This document shows positions 9,367-17,051 of a stretch of DNA of 64,000 bases, one piece after another. Source of the DNA: Arthrobacter globiformis NBRC 12137 (GTDB lineage Bacteria > Actinomycetota > Actinomycetes > Actinomycetales > Micrococcaceae); NCBI RefSeq assembly GCF_000238915.1, contig NZ_BAEG01000078.1, positions 1 through 64,000 on the forward strand. Direction: 5' to 3'. Made by a program: the position numbers and the translations under genes. The stretch's first letter is position 1. Every line of letters begins with the position of its first letter. Below the pieces are notes generated by a model, which saw nothing but the letters and a program-made list of their open reading frames with translations, had not been told where the DNA came from and ran no database searches.

Positions 9367-10251
9367 ATGAGTCCCCTCATCATCCTTGCGTTGCTCCTCA
9401 TCTGCCTTCCGCTCGCCTACCTGGCGTGGGCCTTGCTCTCCGTTGACCGGAAAGGGGTGGCGAACGCCCGCGCACTCCTGTCCAGGGGCATCCAACGGGC
9501 CGAAGTGGAGAAGAAGCCCAACAGCGGCCTGGTCGAAAAGATCGGCTACCGTCTCACCCCTGCCGGCTACGTACACAAACTCGACAGGCTGCTCGCTCTG
9601 GCCGGCCGCCCGGCGTCCATGCCGCTCGGCAGGCTGCTGGCGGCGAAACCGGCGCTGGGGCTGATCGGCGGCCTCCTTGGGCTGTACATCAGCTCCATCG
9701 GGACGACGCCGATCATGAAGCTCGTGGGCATCTTCGTACTGTTCCTGGGGTACTTCATCCCGGACCTGATGCTCTACAGCAAGGGCCAGGAACGCCAGAA
9801 GGCCATGCAGCTGGAGCTCGCCAACACCCTCGACCAGATGCTGATTTCCGTCGAGGCGGGACTCGGCTTCGAAGGTGCCATGTCCCGCGCCGGCGAGAAC
9901 GGGAAGGGACCCCTCGCTGAGGAGCTGGTCCGCACCCTGCAGGACATGCAGGTGGGCCGGAGCCGCCGCGAGTCATACCTCGCCCTGGCCGAACGGACCA
10001 ACATCCCGGAACTGCGGAGCTTTGTGCAGGCGGTGGTGCAGGCGGACACGTACGGCATTGCCATCAGCCGGGTGCTGCGGGTCCAGGCCAAGGTGATGCG
10101 GGTGAAGCGCCGCCAGCGTGCTGAGGAAAAGGCGATGAAGCTGCCCGTGATGATCCTGTTTCCGCTGCTGTTCTTCATCTTTCCGGTCCTCTTCATTGCC
10201 ATCCTGGGCCCTGCCGTCATCAACACCATCGAGACCTTCGCCAACCAGTAA
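9367..10251 (+). CDS. tadC: TadC-like pilus platform protein, second copy
   Basis: 294 aa, 7 nt after tadB. Hydrophobic N-terminus, paired helices near residues 95-130, core LDQMLISVEAGLGFEGAMSRAG and LQDMQVGRSRRESYLALAERT, and a C-terminal helix pair (MILFPLLFFIFPVLFIAILGP). It is paralogous to 1425-2303 and closes the second tad operon. No hairpin terminator is seen in 10252-10356, only short repeats of GCAGG(A/G)TTTCC. Confidence 0.92.
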   Translation: MSPLIILALLLICLPLAYLAWALLSVDRKGVANARALLSRGIQRAEVEKKPNSGLVEKIGYRLTPAGYVHKLDRLLALAGRPASMPLGRLLAAKPALGLIGGLLGLYISSIGTTPIMKLVGIFVLFLGYFIPDLMLYSKGQERQKAMQLELANTLDQMLISVEAGLGFEGAMSRAGENGKGPLAEELVRTLQDMQVGRSRRESYLALAERTNIPELRSFVQAVVQADTYGIAISRVLRVQAKVMRVKRRQRAEEKAMKLPVMILFPLLFFIFPVLFIAILGPAVINTIETFANQ

Positions 10252-10356
10252 GGTGGAGAGTTCCGCAGGATTTCCCCACCACAAGGTACCCGCAGGGTTT
10301 CCACAGGATCCAAGCTCAATCAGGGTTTTCCCAACCTCAGAAAGTAGCCTTAAGTC

Positions 10357-10818
10357 ATGTCCATTTCAGGTTCCGGAACAGCCGACAGCAGCGCCCACGG
10401 CGTCTGCTTCCCGGCGTCTGGCACCCCTGATGGCAGGGCTCACAACGAATCGGAGAGTGCCACCTTGCCCGTCCTCGACCTCGATGTACTTCACGAACTT
10501 GAAGAAGACATGGGCAGTACCGGGGTGGCGCACAACTTCGCCCGGGACTACATCAGGATCTGGGACAAGCGACGGACTTACCTTGAAGCGTCAATCGCAG
10601 ACGACGACGCCGAGGCCGCCATGGACGCCGTCCTCAGCCTGAAGAACTCAGCGCTGATGGTGGGCGCCGCACGGCTGGCCCAACTGGCGGTGCAGTTGGA
10701 ACGCCTCGTCAAGTGCGGCGACCTGCCCGCTGTACGCCGGCTGCTGCCATTCGTGGCGCTAACCGGCGAACAAACTGTCAGCGGCCTGAAGGTGGGTTAC
10801 CTCCCGCCGGAGGCCTGA
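10357..10818 (+). CDS. Hpt-like domain protein lacking the phospho-His
   Basis: 153 aa. After a ~37-residue Ser/Gly-rich N-terminus, residues 38-125 read like a four-helix Hpt domain: LDVLHELEEDMG, FARDYIRIW, then AVLSLKNSALMVGAARLAQLA. In active Hpt domains this last segment is A-H-x-L-K-G-S/A-A; here Leu93 is where the His should be, so phosphotransfer is unlikely. It could be a regulatory pseudo-Hpt. It sits between the pilus operon and a two-component pair and ends 29 nt from the convergent regulator gene. A TTG at codon 37 is an alternative start. Confidence 0.65.
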   Translation: MSISGSGTADSSAHGVCFPASGTPDGRAHNESESATLPVLDLDVLHELEEDMGSTGVAHNFARDYIRIWDKRRTYLEASIADDDAEAAMDAVLSLKNSALMVGAARLAQLAVQLERLVKCGDLPAVRRLLPFVALTGEQTVSGLKVGYLPPEA

Positions 10819-10847
10819 GCCATCCTCGGCACTCAAAGGCCCAAAAC

Positions 10848-11636
10848 CTACTCGGCCCGTTTCGGTGCCAGCCGGTAGCCAACGCCGCGCACCGTCACCA
10901 GCCACCGGGGATCCTGCGGGTCCTCCCGGAGCTTGCGGCGCAGGTTGCCGATGTGCACCTCAACGGCCCGCTCGTCCGCTTCGCTGATGTAGGTGTCCTC
11001 GCCGTAGTACTCGCCCCGAACCACACGCACCAGGTCAGCCCGGGTGCGCACGGCGCCCGTTCCTTTCAAGAGCTCATGCAGCAGGTCGAATTCGCTCCGT
11101 GTCAGCCCCAGGGGCGTGCCGCGCAGGGCCACGGTCCGGGTTTCGGTGTCGAGAGCCAGTCCGTTGTGGAGCAGCACGCGGCCCCGGCGTGAACCGGAGG
11201 AACCGGATGGGCCAAGCGACCCGGACTCCGCAACAGAAGAGGATGCGACCTCACCGGAAGCAACCCTGGGCCGGCGCAGCATGGCCGAGATGCGGGCCCG
11301 CAGTTCGCGTGGCCGGAAGGGCTTGACGATGTAGTCGTCAGCGCCGCCCTGCAGCGCGGTGATGGTGTCCAGCTCCTCGTTGCGGCCGGTGAGCATCACC
11401 ACGTAAGCATCGCTGAACTGCCGAATGCGGCGAAGGACTTCGAACCCGTCAATGTCCGGAAGACCGACGTCGAGGGTTATTACGTTTGCCTGGCGCTGCC
11501 TGGCCACATCAACCCCGTCACGGCCGGTCCCTGCCGAGTGCACCTCAAAACCAGCCTGCTGCAAAACCGCGTCGAGGAGATTCCGGACGTCGACATCGTC
11601 CTCGATAACCACGGCAACACCAAGATCGCCCACCAC
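10848..11636 (-). CDS. OmpR/PhoB-family response regulator
   Basis: 262 aa, GTG start. Receiver domain residues ~7-125 with the acidic cluster E12-D13-D14, phosphoacceptor D56 (TLDVGLPD), T83 and K105 (VKPF), all canonical. A Ser/Gly-rich linker (~130-160) leads to a winged-helix output domain (SEFDLLHELL, VDVHIGNLRRKL-like segment, VRGVGYRLAPK). It is divergent from the membrane histidine kinase at 11885, its probable partner, and is paralogous to the regulator at 16062-16943. Confidence 0.93.
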   Translation of the reverse strand: MVGDLGVAVVIEDDVDVRNLLDAVLQQAGFEVHSAGTGRDGVDVARQRQANVITLDVGLPDIDGFEVLRRIRQFSDAYVVMLTGRNEELDTITALQGGADDYIVKPFRPRELRARISAMLRRPRVASGEVASSSVAESGSLGPSGSSGSRRGRVLLHNGLALDTETRTVALRGTPLGLTRSEFDLLHELLKGTGAVRTRADLVRVVRGEYYGEDTYISEADERAVEVHIGNLRRKLREDPQDPRWLVTVRGVGYRLAPKRAE

Positions 11637-11808
11637 TACCTCTATCCAGGTAAAACCACCGCACAGCCCAGCGCAATGCGGTAAGCGCTACCAGATTACC
11701 TACGCTACAACGTAGAGCGGCCGAAAGACCGAAAATTGCCGATATCTTTTAGACGCACAACGGACAGCAGCGCCGTCCCCTCCAATTACCGAAGAATAGA
11801 TGTGCATA

Positions 11809-11892
11809 ATGGGCTTCATGTCTTCGTTTAACCACGAGTGGCCCGGGAATTCGGCAGCGCAGGCGAGTACCGGACGCAGCAGCATTGGGTGA
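11809..11892 (+). CDS. Possible 27-codon leader ORF overlapping kinase start
   Basis: An ATG frame of 27 codons ends at TGA 11890-11892, three codons into the TTG-started kinase frame. Such overlap would fit translational coupling. There is no family match and only a weak ribosome site, so this is speculative. Confidence 0.2.
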   Translation: MGFMSSFNHEWPGNSAAQASTGRSSIG

Positions 11893-13552
11893 GCAGGTGC
11901 TGGTCCACGACACGGACCGATTCTTCCGCCGGCTGCAGCCCCGCATCCAGGTGGCCCTCTGCCAGCTTCCGGTGACGGTCATTCTTGCAGCCCTGGCGAT
12001 CGCCGCCCCTGCAGTATGGCCAACGCTGATCCAGAGCGGTGTTTTTATCGCGTCCATCGTCCTGATGGTGGCGATGTTTCTCGCCTGCTTTCTGGTGCCT
12101 TGGGAACGGCTACCGCCCAACGCATATCTGGTAATTCCGATACTCGACCTGGTGTTGATCGGACTGGCCCGCAACGGTGCAGTTCCTGCGGTGGCCGGGC
12201 TGGGCGTCCTGGCAATATTTCCGGTGATCTGGCTTTCCAGCTCCGAAGCCTACCCGCGAACCACCGTATTCCTGAGCTTTTTCGGCCCGCTCCTCATCGG
12301 CATTCCGTCACTGGTCCTAAAGTTTCCCAGAATTTCACCTTCGGACATTGCCACGGCAATTCTGCTTCCGCTAATGATGGTGGCGGTCTCGGTGGCAATC
12401 AGGTTCGCCGGCGCCAATGTGCGGCTGCAGCGCCAGAGGCTGGAGAAGAAGGATGCCGAGCTCCGCGAACTGCTACTTGAAAGCAGGAACCGCGAACGGC
12501 TGCTCAAGACCATTCTCGACACCACGGATGTGGGCATCGTGGCCGTGGATGCCCAGGGCCAGAAGGTGCTGGTTAACGACCAGCAAAAAACGTTCCGACA
12601 GGCGGCGGCACCCGTCGGAATGGAGCAGCCGCTGGAAGCCGAGCAGCTCATGTTCGGCCAGGACCGGGTGACCCCGCTGCCGCTGGATAAGCGCCCGATC
12701 CGCCGGGCCGTTGCCGGCGAGACTTTCGCGGACTACCTGGTGTGGCTGGGCGAGGGATCAACGCAGAGGGCCGTCTCCACGGCTGCGCGGATCATCAAGA
12801 ACGACGACGGCGGGTTCAGCGGGGCGGTCATCGTCTACAGTGACGTCACGGGTCTGGTGGAAGCCCTCTCCGCCAAGGAAGAGCTGATATCCAACGTTTC
12901 GCACGAATTCCGTAGTCCGCTGATGTCAGTGCTGGGCAATGTGGACCTGGTGCTGGATGCAGCGGACCGCCTGTCCCCTGATTCCGTGCACCGGCTGGAA
13001 GTGGTGCAGCGCAATGCCGAGCGGCTGCTCTCCCTCGTATCCGAGCTTCTGGTGTCGGCGTCCGCTGTCCTGGCTGTGCATCCCCGCCGGACGGATCTGG
13101 CCGGCTTGATCGAGAACAGCATCGGCTCCGTCCAGGCCCAGGCGGACGCCAGCAACGTCTCCCTCACCACCGACGTACCGGCGCCCCTCTGGGCGCACGC
13201 CGACCCGCTCCGTATCGGCCAGGCTCTGGACAACCTGGTGTCCAATGCCATCAAATACTCTCCCGACGGCGGCAAAGTCACCGTGAGTGCCCGGCGCAGC
13301 GAGTCCTGGGTTCAGCTGAAGGTCCAGGACACCGGCATGGGCATCAGCGAGGAGGAGACATCGCGCGTCTTCACCCGTTTCTTCCGCAGCCAGGCCGCAC
13401 GTCAGGCGGCCATTCCCGGTGTTGGGCTCGGGCTGTCCATCACCAAGACCATCGTGGAGCGGCACGGCGGTGCCATCTCCTGTGACAGCAAGCCCGGTGC
13501 CGGCACCACCTTTACTCTCACACTGCCAGCCGAAGGAACCCCCGGGTCCTGA
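11885..13552 (+). CDS. Membrane sensor histidine kinase with PAS domain
   Basis: 555 aa from TTG 11885; GTG 11897 is a reasonable alternative. Four to six membrane helices fill residues ~28-180, a coiled-coil signalling helix (LQRQRLEKKDAELRELLLE) follows, then a PAS-like domain (~215-320). The HisKA H-box SNVSHEFRSPL places the phosphorylated His at 340. The ATPase domain has N-box LDNLVSNAIKYSP, G1 DTGMGIS and G2 GVGLGLSITK. It is divergent from the OmpR-type regulator at 10848, its presumed partner. The stimulus is unknown; the neighbouring pilus genes are possible targets. Confidence 0.92.
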   Translation: MGEQVLVHDTDRFFRRLQPRIQVALCQLPVTVILAALAIAAPAVWPTLIQSGVFIASIVLMVAMFLACFLVPWERLPPNAYLVIPILDLVLIGLARNGAVPAVAGLGVLAIFPVIWLSSSEAYPRTTVFLSFFGPLLIGIPSLVLKFPRISPSDIATAILLPLMMVAVSVAIRFAGANVRLQRQRLEKKDAELRELLLESRNRERLLKTILDTTDVGIVAVDAQGQKVLVNDQQKTFRQAAAPVGMEQPLEAEQLMFGQDRVTPLPLDKRPIRRAVAGETFADYLVWLGEGSTQRAVSTAARIIKNDDGGFSGAVIVYSDVTGLVEALSAKEELISNVSHEFRSPLMSVLGNVDLVLDAADRLSPDSVHRLEVVQRNAERLLSLVSELLVSASAVLAVHPRRTDLAGLIENSIGSVQAQADASNVSLTTDVPAPLWAHADPLRIGQALDNLVSNAIKYSPDGGKVTVSARRSESWVQLKVQDTGMGISEEETSRVFTRFFRSQAARQAAIPGVGLGLSITKTIVERHGGAISCDSKPGAGTTFTLTLPAEGTPGS

Positions 13553-13574
13553 CGCGAATTTAAGGCAGATCCGG

Positions 13575-13618
13575 TTTTCCACATCGACTTGGATTTCCAC
13601 AACGACCGGTTTTCCACA
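13575..13618 (+). repeat. Three TTTCCACA repeats upstream of HNH gene
   Basis: TTTTCCACA occurs at 13575-13583 and 13610-13618, and ATTTCCACA at 13593-13601, each followed by (A/T)CGAC and spaced about 18 nt. The first and third fit the relaxed DnaA-box pattern TTWTNCACA. They precede the DUF222/HNH gene and may be a local operator. Confidence 0.5.
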
Positions 13619-13669
13619 ACGACCCGGGGCAGAGTCGTTTCTGTCACAGGCCGGTGGCATGCTGTGGGT

Positions 13670-15409
13670 ATGGATCAGGCGGCAGTTGTGAAGACGTTGG
13701 ACGCCATCGGCGCCTCCGCTCTTTCGCTGGCTGCTGCGCTTCGCCGGGCGGCTGATCCGGGCACGGCGGACGCGGACCCGCTGCCGGGTGACGCGGACAC
13801 GGACCCGACGGGCGCAGATCCGCTGCGGGACCAGGCGGATGCGTGCCTGGACGGGCTGGCAGGTGTGGCTGGGATGGAGGCCCGGCTGGCGGCCGTGAAG
13901 GTGCACCTCGCTGCCGGTTTCGCTGAGGCGGAGGAGGCGATGACGCCGCCGGACGCGTCGCCGCAGGAGCGATCGGTCCTGCGGATGTCCGTGACTGCGT
14001 CGGTGGCGTGTGCGCTGACCGTGAGCGAAGGGTCGGCGGCACGGCTTCTGTCCGAATCCGCCACGCTGACCACGGACCTGCCGTTGACGCTGGCCGGGAT
14101 GGGGTCAGGAACGCTTTCCTGGCAGCATGCGCGGGTGGTGTGCGACGAAACGGACGGGCTGGATACGGCGGCTGCGGCGGCCTTGGAAGCCCACTTCCTG
14201 GACCCCGATGCCCCCAGCCCGGCGCGCGGCTGCCCCGCCGGGGAGCTGACTCCATCAAGGTTCCGGGCCAGGGCACGTGCCTGGCGGGAGCGGCATCATC
14301 CGGTGAGTATCGAGGCCCGCCACCGCAAGTGTGCGAAGGACCGTCGGCTGGAGTATGCCCCGGACCGGGACGGCATGGCCTGGCTCTCGGCGTACCTGCC
14401 CGCGGACCAGGCCGCCGGGATCTGGGACCGCACCACCGCCGCCGCCCGCGCCCTGCAGGGACCTGCCGAAACACGGACCCTGACCCAGCTGCGGGCTGAT
14501 GTGGCCGCCGGATGGCTGCTCGCGCCAGCCCAGGGGATTGACGGCCCGGCCACAGGTTCTCTGCCCGCAGACGCCCTATCCGCTGGTTCAGCGCCTCCCG
14601 GTGATGTGCCGTCTCCGCGGGCGCAGGTCCTGGTCACGGTTCCGGTGTTCTCGCTGCTCGGACAGACGGAGGAGCCGGCGGTCCTTGACGGGTACGGGCC
14701 GATCCCGCCGTCCATGGCCCGACGCCTCGTCGCCGACGGCGGCACGTCCTTCCTGCGGGTCCTGACCGACCCTCGGGACGGGGCACCGCTGGAGATCGGA
14801 CGCACCAGCTACCGATTGACGAAGCCGATGCGCCACTGGCTCCGGCTCCGAGACGCACATTGCACGTTCCCCAACTGCAACAACCACTCCCTGGACAACG
14901 ACGCCGACCACATCCTGGCCTGGGCCAACGGCGGGACCACCGGGATCATCAACCTTGGCCAGCCCTGCCCCAAGCACCACCGCCTGAAACACACGTCGGC
15001 GTGGAGACCGGTCGGCGCCACCCGCGAGAGCCCGCCCGGCTGGATCTCACCCACGGGACGGTCCTACCCAGCGGAACAACAAGACTGGGAACCACCCACC
15101 TGGCCCGATCCGGCACCCGGTCACGACTGGCCGGAGCCGCCGGCCACGCCAGACCGACCGGAATGGCAGGATCTTCCCAACGGCTTCCCCGAGCCCGAGA
15201 TCACTGGGCCTCCGGCCTGGCCTGAACCGCCCGACATCCCAGAACCACCAGACTGGCGCGACGCCGCCGCCGGCTTCGTGGGCTCCGCCAATCCCGAGGG
15301 CGTCATCGGCCCTGGCAGTTTCGTCGGCCCCGACGCCCTCAAGGACCCGGAACCACCACTGCCCATGGATCCTCGGCCCGATTGGGCATCATCATCCACT
15401 GCAGCGTAG
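13670..15409 (+). CDS. DUF222 / HNH endonuclease-domain protein (13E12-like)
   Basis: 579 aa from ATG 13670; a TTG 81 nt upstream is less likely because it would translate the repeat block. Residues ~45-330 are the DUF222 helical region. The HNH module is near residues 390-440: CTFPNC (first Cys at 398), DADHILAWANGG and NLGQPCPKHHRLKH. The last ~110 residues are Pro/Trp-rich and repetitive (WPEPP, IPEPPDW). Proteins of this architecture are abundant in Arthrobacter and related to the mycobacterial REP13E12 family; nuclease activity is inferred. No transposase or inverted repeat ends are seen. Confidence 0.88.
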   Translation: MDQAAVVKTLDAIGASALSLAAALRRAADPGTADADPLPGDADTDPTGADPLRDQADACLDGLAGVAGMEARLAAVKVHLAAGFAEAEEAMTPPDASPQERSVLRMSVTASVACALTVSEGSAARLLSESATLTTDLPLTLAGMGSGTLSWQHARVVCDETDGLDTAAAAALEAHFLDPDAPSPARGCPAGELTPSRFRARARAWRERHHPVSIEARHRKCAKDRRLEYAPDRDGMAWLSAYLPADQAAGIWDRTTAAARALQGPAETRTLTQLRADVAAGWLLAPAQGIDGPATGSLPADALSAGSAPPGDVPSPRAQVLVTVPVFSLLGQTEEPAVLDGYGPIPPSMARRLVADGGTSFLRVLTDPRDGAPLEIGRTSYRLTKPMRHWLRLRDAHCTFPNCNNHSLDNDADHILAWANGGTTGIINLGQPCPKHHRLKHTSAWRPVGATRESPPGWISPTGRSYPAEQQDWEPPTWPDPAPGHDWPEPPATPDRPEWQDLPNGFPEPEITGPPAWPEPPDIPEPPDWRDAAAGFVGSANPEGVIGPGSFVGPDALKDPEPPLPMDPRPDWASSSTAA

Positions 15410-15434
15410 AAAGGCCCGCCAACCTTGTGACGCG

Positions 15435-15920
15435 CTAATCCAGCGGCAGGTTCACGGTGACGCAGGTTCCCGCCGAAGGAGACGACTCGATTGTCATCCG
15501 GCCGCCGGCTGAACTGACGGCCAGACGCATGAGCCGCAGCCCCATGCCCGAGTGCCTGCCGTGCGTGGCGGCCTCAACGTCGAAGCCGCTCCCGTCGTCG
15601 GTCACGCGGAGCTGGACAGCGTGGTTGTCGCCGGAGCGGCAGACGCAGCACAGCCGGACTGTCACGGAGGACGCGTGGGCGTATTTATGGATGTTGCTCA
15701 GGAGCTCCTGCGCCGCCCGGTAAAGCAGCGTGGCGGACTTCCTGTCCACTTCCATTCCATGATGGGGCGCCTCGAGGTGCACGGTGATCCCGCGCTCGCG
15801 CAGCGGGAGGGCCAAACGGTCAATCGCCCCCGCGACGCCTAGCGCATAGAAATCAACCGGATGCGTATCGGTGAGAACGCCACGGACTGCGACGACGTCG
15901 TCGCTTGTTAGTGATTTCAT
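15435..15920 (-). CDS. Orphan histidine-kinase ATPase domain (NarX/DesK-like), no DHp helix
   Basis: 161 aa. It contains the second half of a HisKA_3-type kinase only: an N-box YRAAQELLSNIHKYAHAS, G1 DDGSGFD and G2 SGMGLRLM. The first 35 residues (GVLTDTHPVDFYALGVAGAI) resemble the linker that normally follows the His helix, but the His helix and any sensor are absent, and the upstream 140 nt do not encode them. It follows the regulator at 16062-16943 on the same strand and could be an operon partner, an ATPase-only regulator, or a remnant. Confidence 0.75.
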   Translation of the reverse strand: MKSLTSDDVVAVRGVLTDTHPVDFYALGVAGAIDRLALPLRERGITVHLEAPHHGMEVDRKSATLLYRAAQELLSNIHKYAHASSVTVRLCCVCRSGDNHAVQLRVTDDGSGFDVEAATHGRHSGMGLRLMRLAVSSAGGRMTIESSPSAGTCVTVNLPLD

Positions 15921-15964
15921 GTTCCAACTGTGCGCCTGGCGCCTTGTTATTTTCTTGTAACTTT

Positions 15965-16005
15965 CCGGCGTGTCCCCCGTTTGATTCCCGGCGTGTCCCC
16001 CGTTT
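15965..16005. repeat. 18-bp exact direct repeat pair
   Basis: CCGGCGTGTCCCCCGTTT occurs at 15965-15982 and 15988-16005 (period 23), between the regulator gene and the orphan ATPase-domain gene. The purpose is unknown; it may be a binding site for the adjacent regulator. Confidence 0.85.
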
Positions 16006-16061
16006 AGAGGGGCGCACCGGAGGCGTGCGGCTTTGCGCTACGCAATGCGCAACGCATTCCG

Positions 16062-16943
16062 CTACGCGAGTGTGTAGCCGGCCCCGCGAACGGTCTTGAG
16101 CCAGCGCGGTTTCCTCGCGTCGTCCCCCAGCTTGCGGCGCAGGTTGCCGATGTGGGTCTCGATGATCCGGCCGGGGTCCCGTACCCCGGCCGGCGCGACT
16201 TCCGGGTTGCCAGCTTCTCGCTTCACGAGGCCCAGAAGTCCGACGAGTTCCGCCTTGGTGACCACGCCGCTGCCGCGCTGCAGCAGGATGTGCAGCAGGT
16301 CGAACTCGGTCCGCGTCAGCTGCAGCGCGCGCCCTCCGAGGGTGGCCGCCCGCGTTGCGCAGTCGAGCTCCAGCCCCTTGTGCTCGTAACTGCGCTCGTA
16401 GCCGCGGGCGGGTGCACAGCCAGTTGCCGCAAGGTCCCGGACTGCCGTAGGTCCCCCGGCCGGGTCCGGGGCCTGCACAGTCTTCGCCGTCGCCGTTGCC
16501 GTGGCGGAGGTCCGCAGCCGAGGCGACACCAGCGGTGGTTCCCGCGGGGTCACGATCGGCGGTACCGTCAGCTGCCGGGGCCTTCGCAGCATGCCGTCAA
16601 CGCGGGCCCGGAGCTCCCGAGGCCGGATGGGCTTGACCATGTAGTCATCAGCCCCGGCGTCGAACCCCTTCAGGGTGGTCCGCAGGTCACTCCGCGCAGT
16701 GATAATCAGGATGTACGTGTGGCTGAACTCGCGGATGCGCCGCAGCACGTCGTAGCCGTCGGTGTCCGGAAGCACCAGGTCCAGCGTGACGGTGTCAGGC
16801 TGCTTGGCACGCACCAGCGCCACCCCGGATTCGCCGGTGGCAGCGCAGTGCACCTCGAATCCGGCCTCTTGGAGCGTAGCCCGCAACAAGGACCGGACTT
16901 CCTCATCCCTGTCGATGACGACAACGATGCGACGATCATTCAT
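16062..16943 (-). CDS. OmpR/PhoB-family response regulator with altered acidic pocket
   Basis: 293 aa, ATG preceded by GGGGGTAAGGG. Receiver residues 5-125: phosphoacceptor D55 (TLDLVLPD), T82 and K104 (VKP) are present, but the acidic pair reads D11-R12, where the metal-binding second acid is normally Asp (D13 in the paralogue at 10848). A long Pro/Thr/Ala linker (~128-185) precedes the winged helix (RTEFDLLHILLQRG, IGNLRRKLGDD, VRGAGYTLA). A short palindrome CCTTAC-GTAAGG overlaps the 5' end. Possible atypical or weakly phosphorylated regulator. Confidence 0.9.
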   Translation of the reverse strand: MNDRRIVVVIDRDEEVRSLLRATLQEAGFEVHCAATGESGVALVRAKQPDTVTLDLVLPDTDGYDVLRRIREFSHTYILIITARSDLRTTLKGFDAGADDYMVKPIRPRELRARVDGMLRRPRQLTVPPIVTPREPPLVSPRLRTSATATATAKTVQAPDPAGGPTAVRDLAATGCAPARGYERSYEHKGLELDCATRAATLGGRALQLTRTEFDLLHILLQRGSGVVTKAELVGLLGLVKREAGNPEVAPAGVRDPGRIIETHIGNLRRKLGDDARKPRWLKTVRGAGYTLA

Positions 16944-17051
16944 CCCTTACCCCCTGTAAGGACCGCATGACTAAAGACTGCGTCTCAGCCTACTAGCCGC
17001 GCGCCCGGAAACGAGGCACGAGCCCCTGCAACACAGGGTCGCGGGGCATGG

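Noticed and set aside
13575..13618. Replication origin suggested by DnaA-box-like repeats
   Set aside because: Only three relaxed boxes, no dnaA/dnaN neighbourhood and no AT-rich unwinding region.
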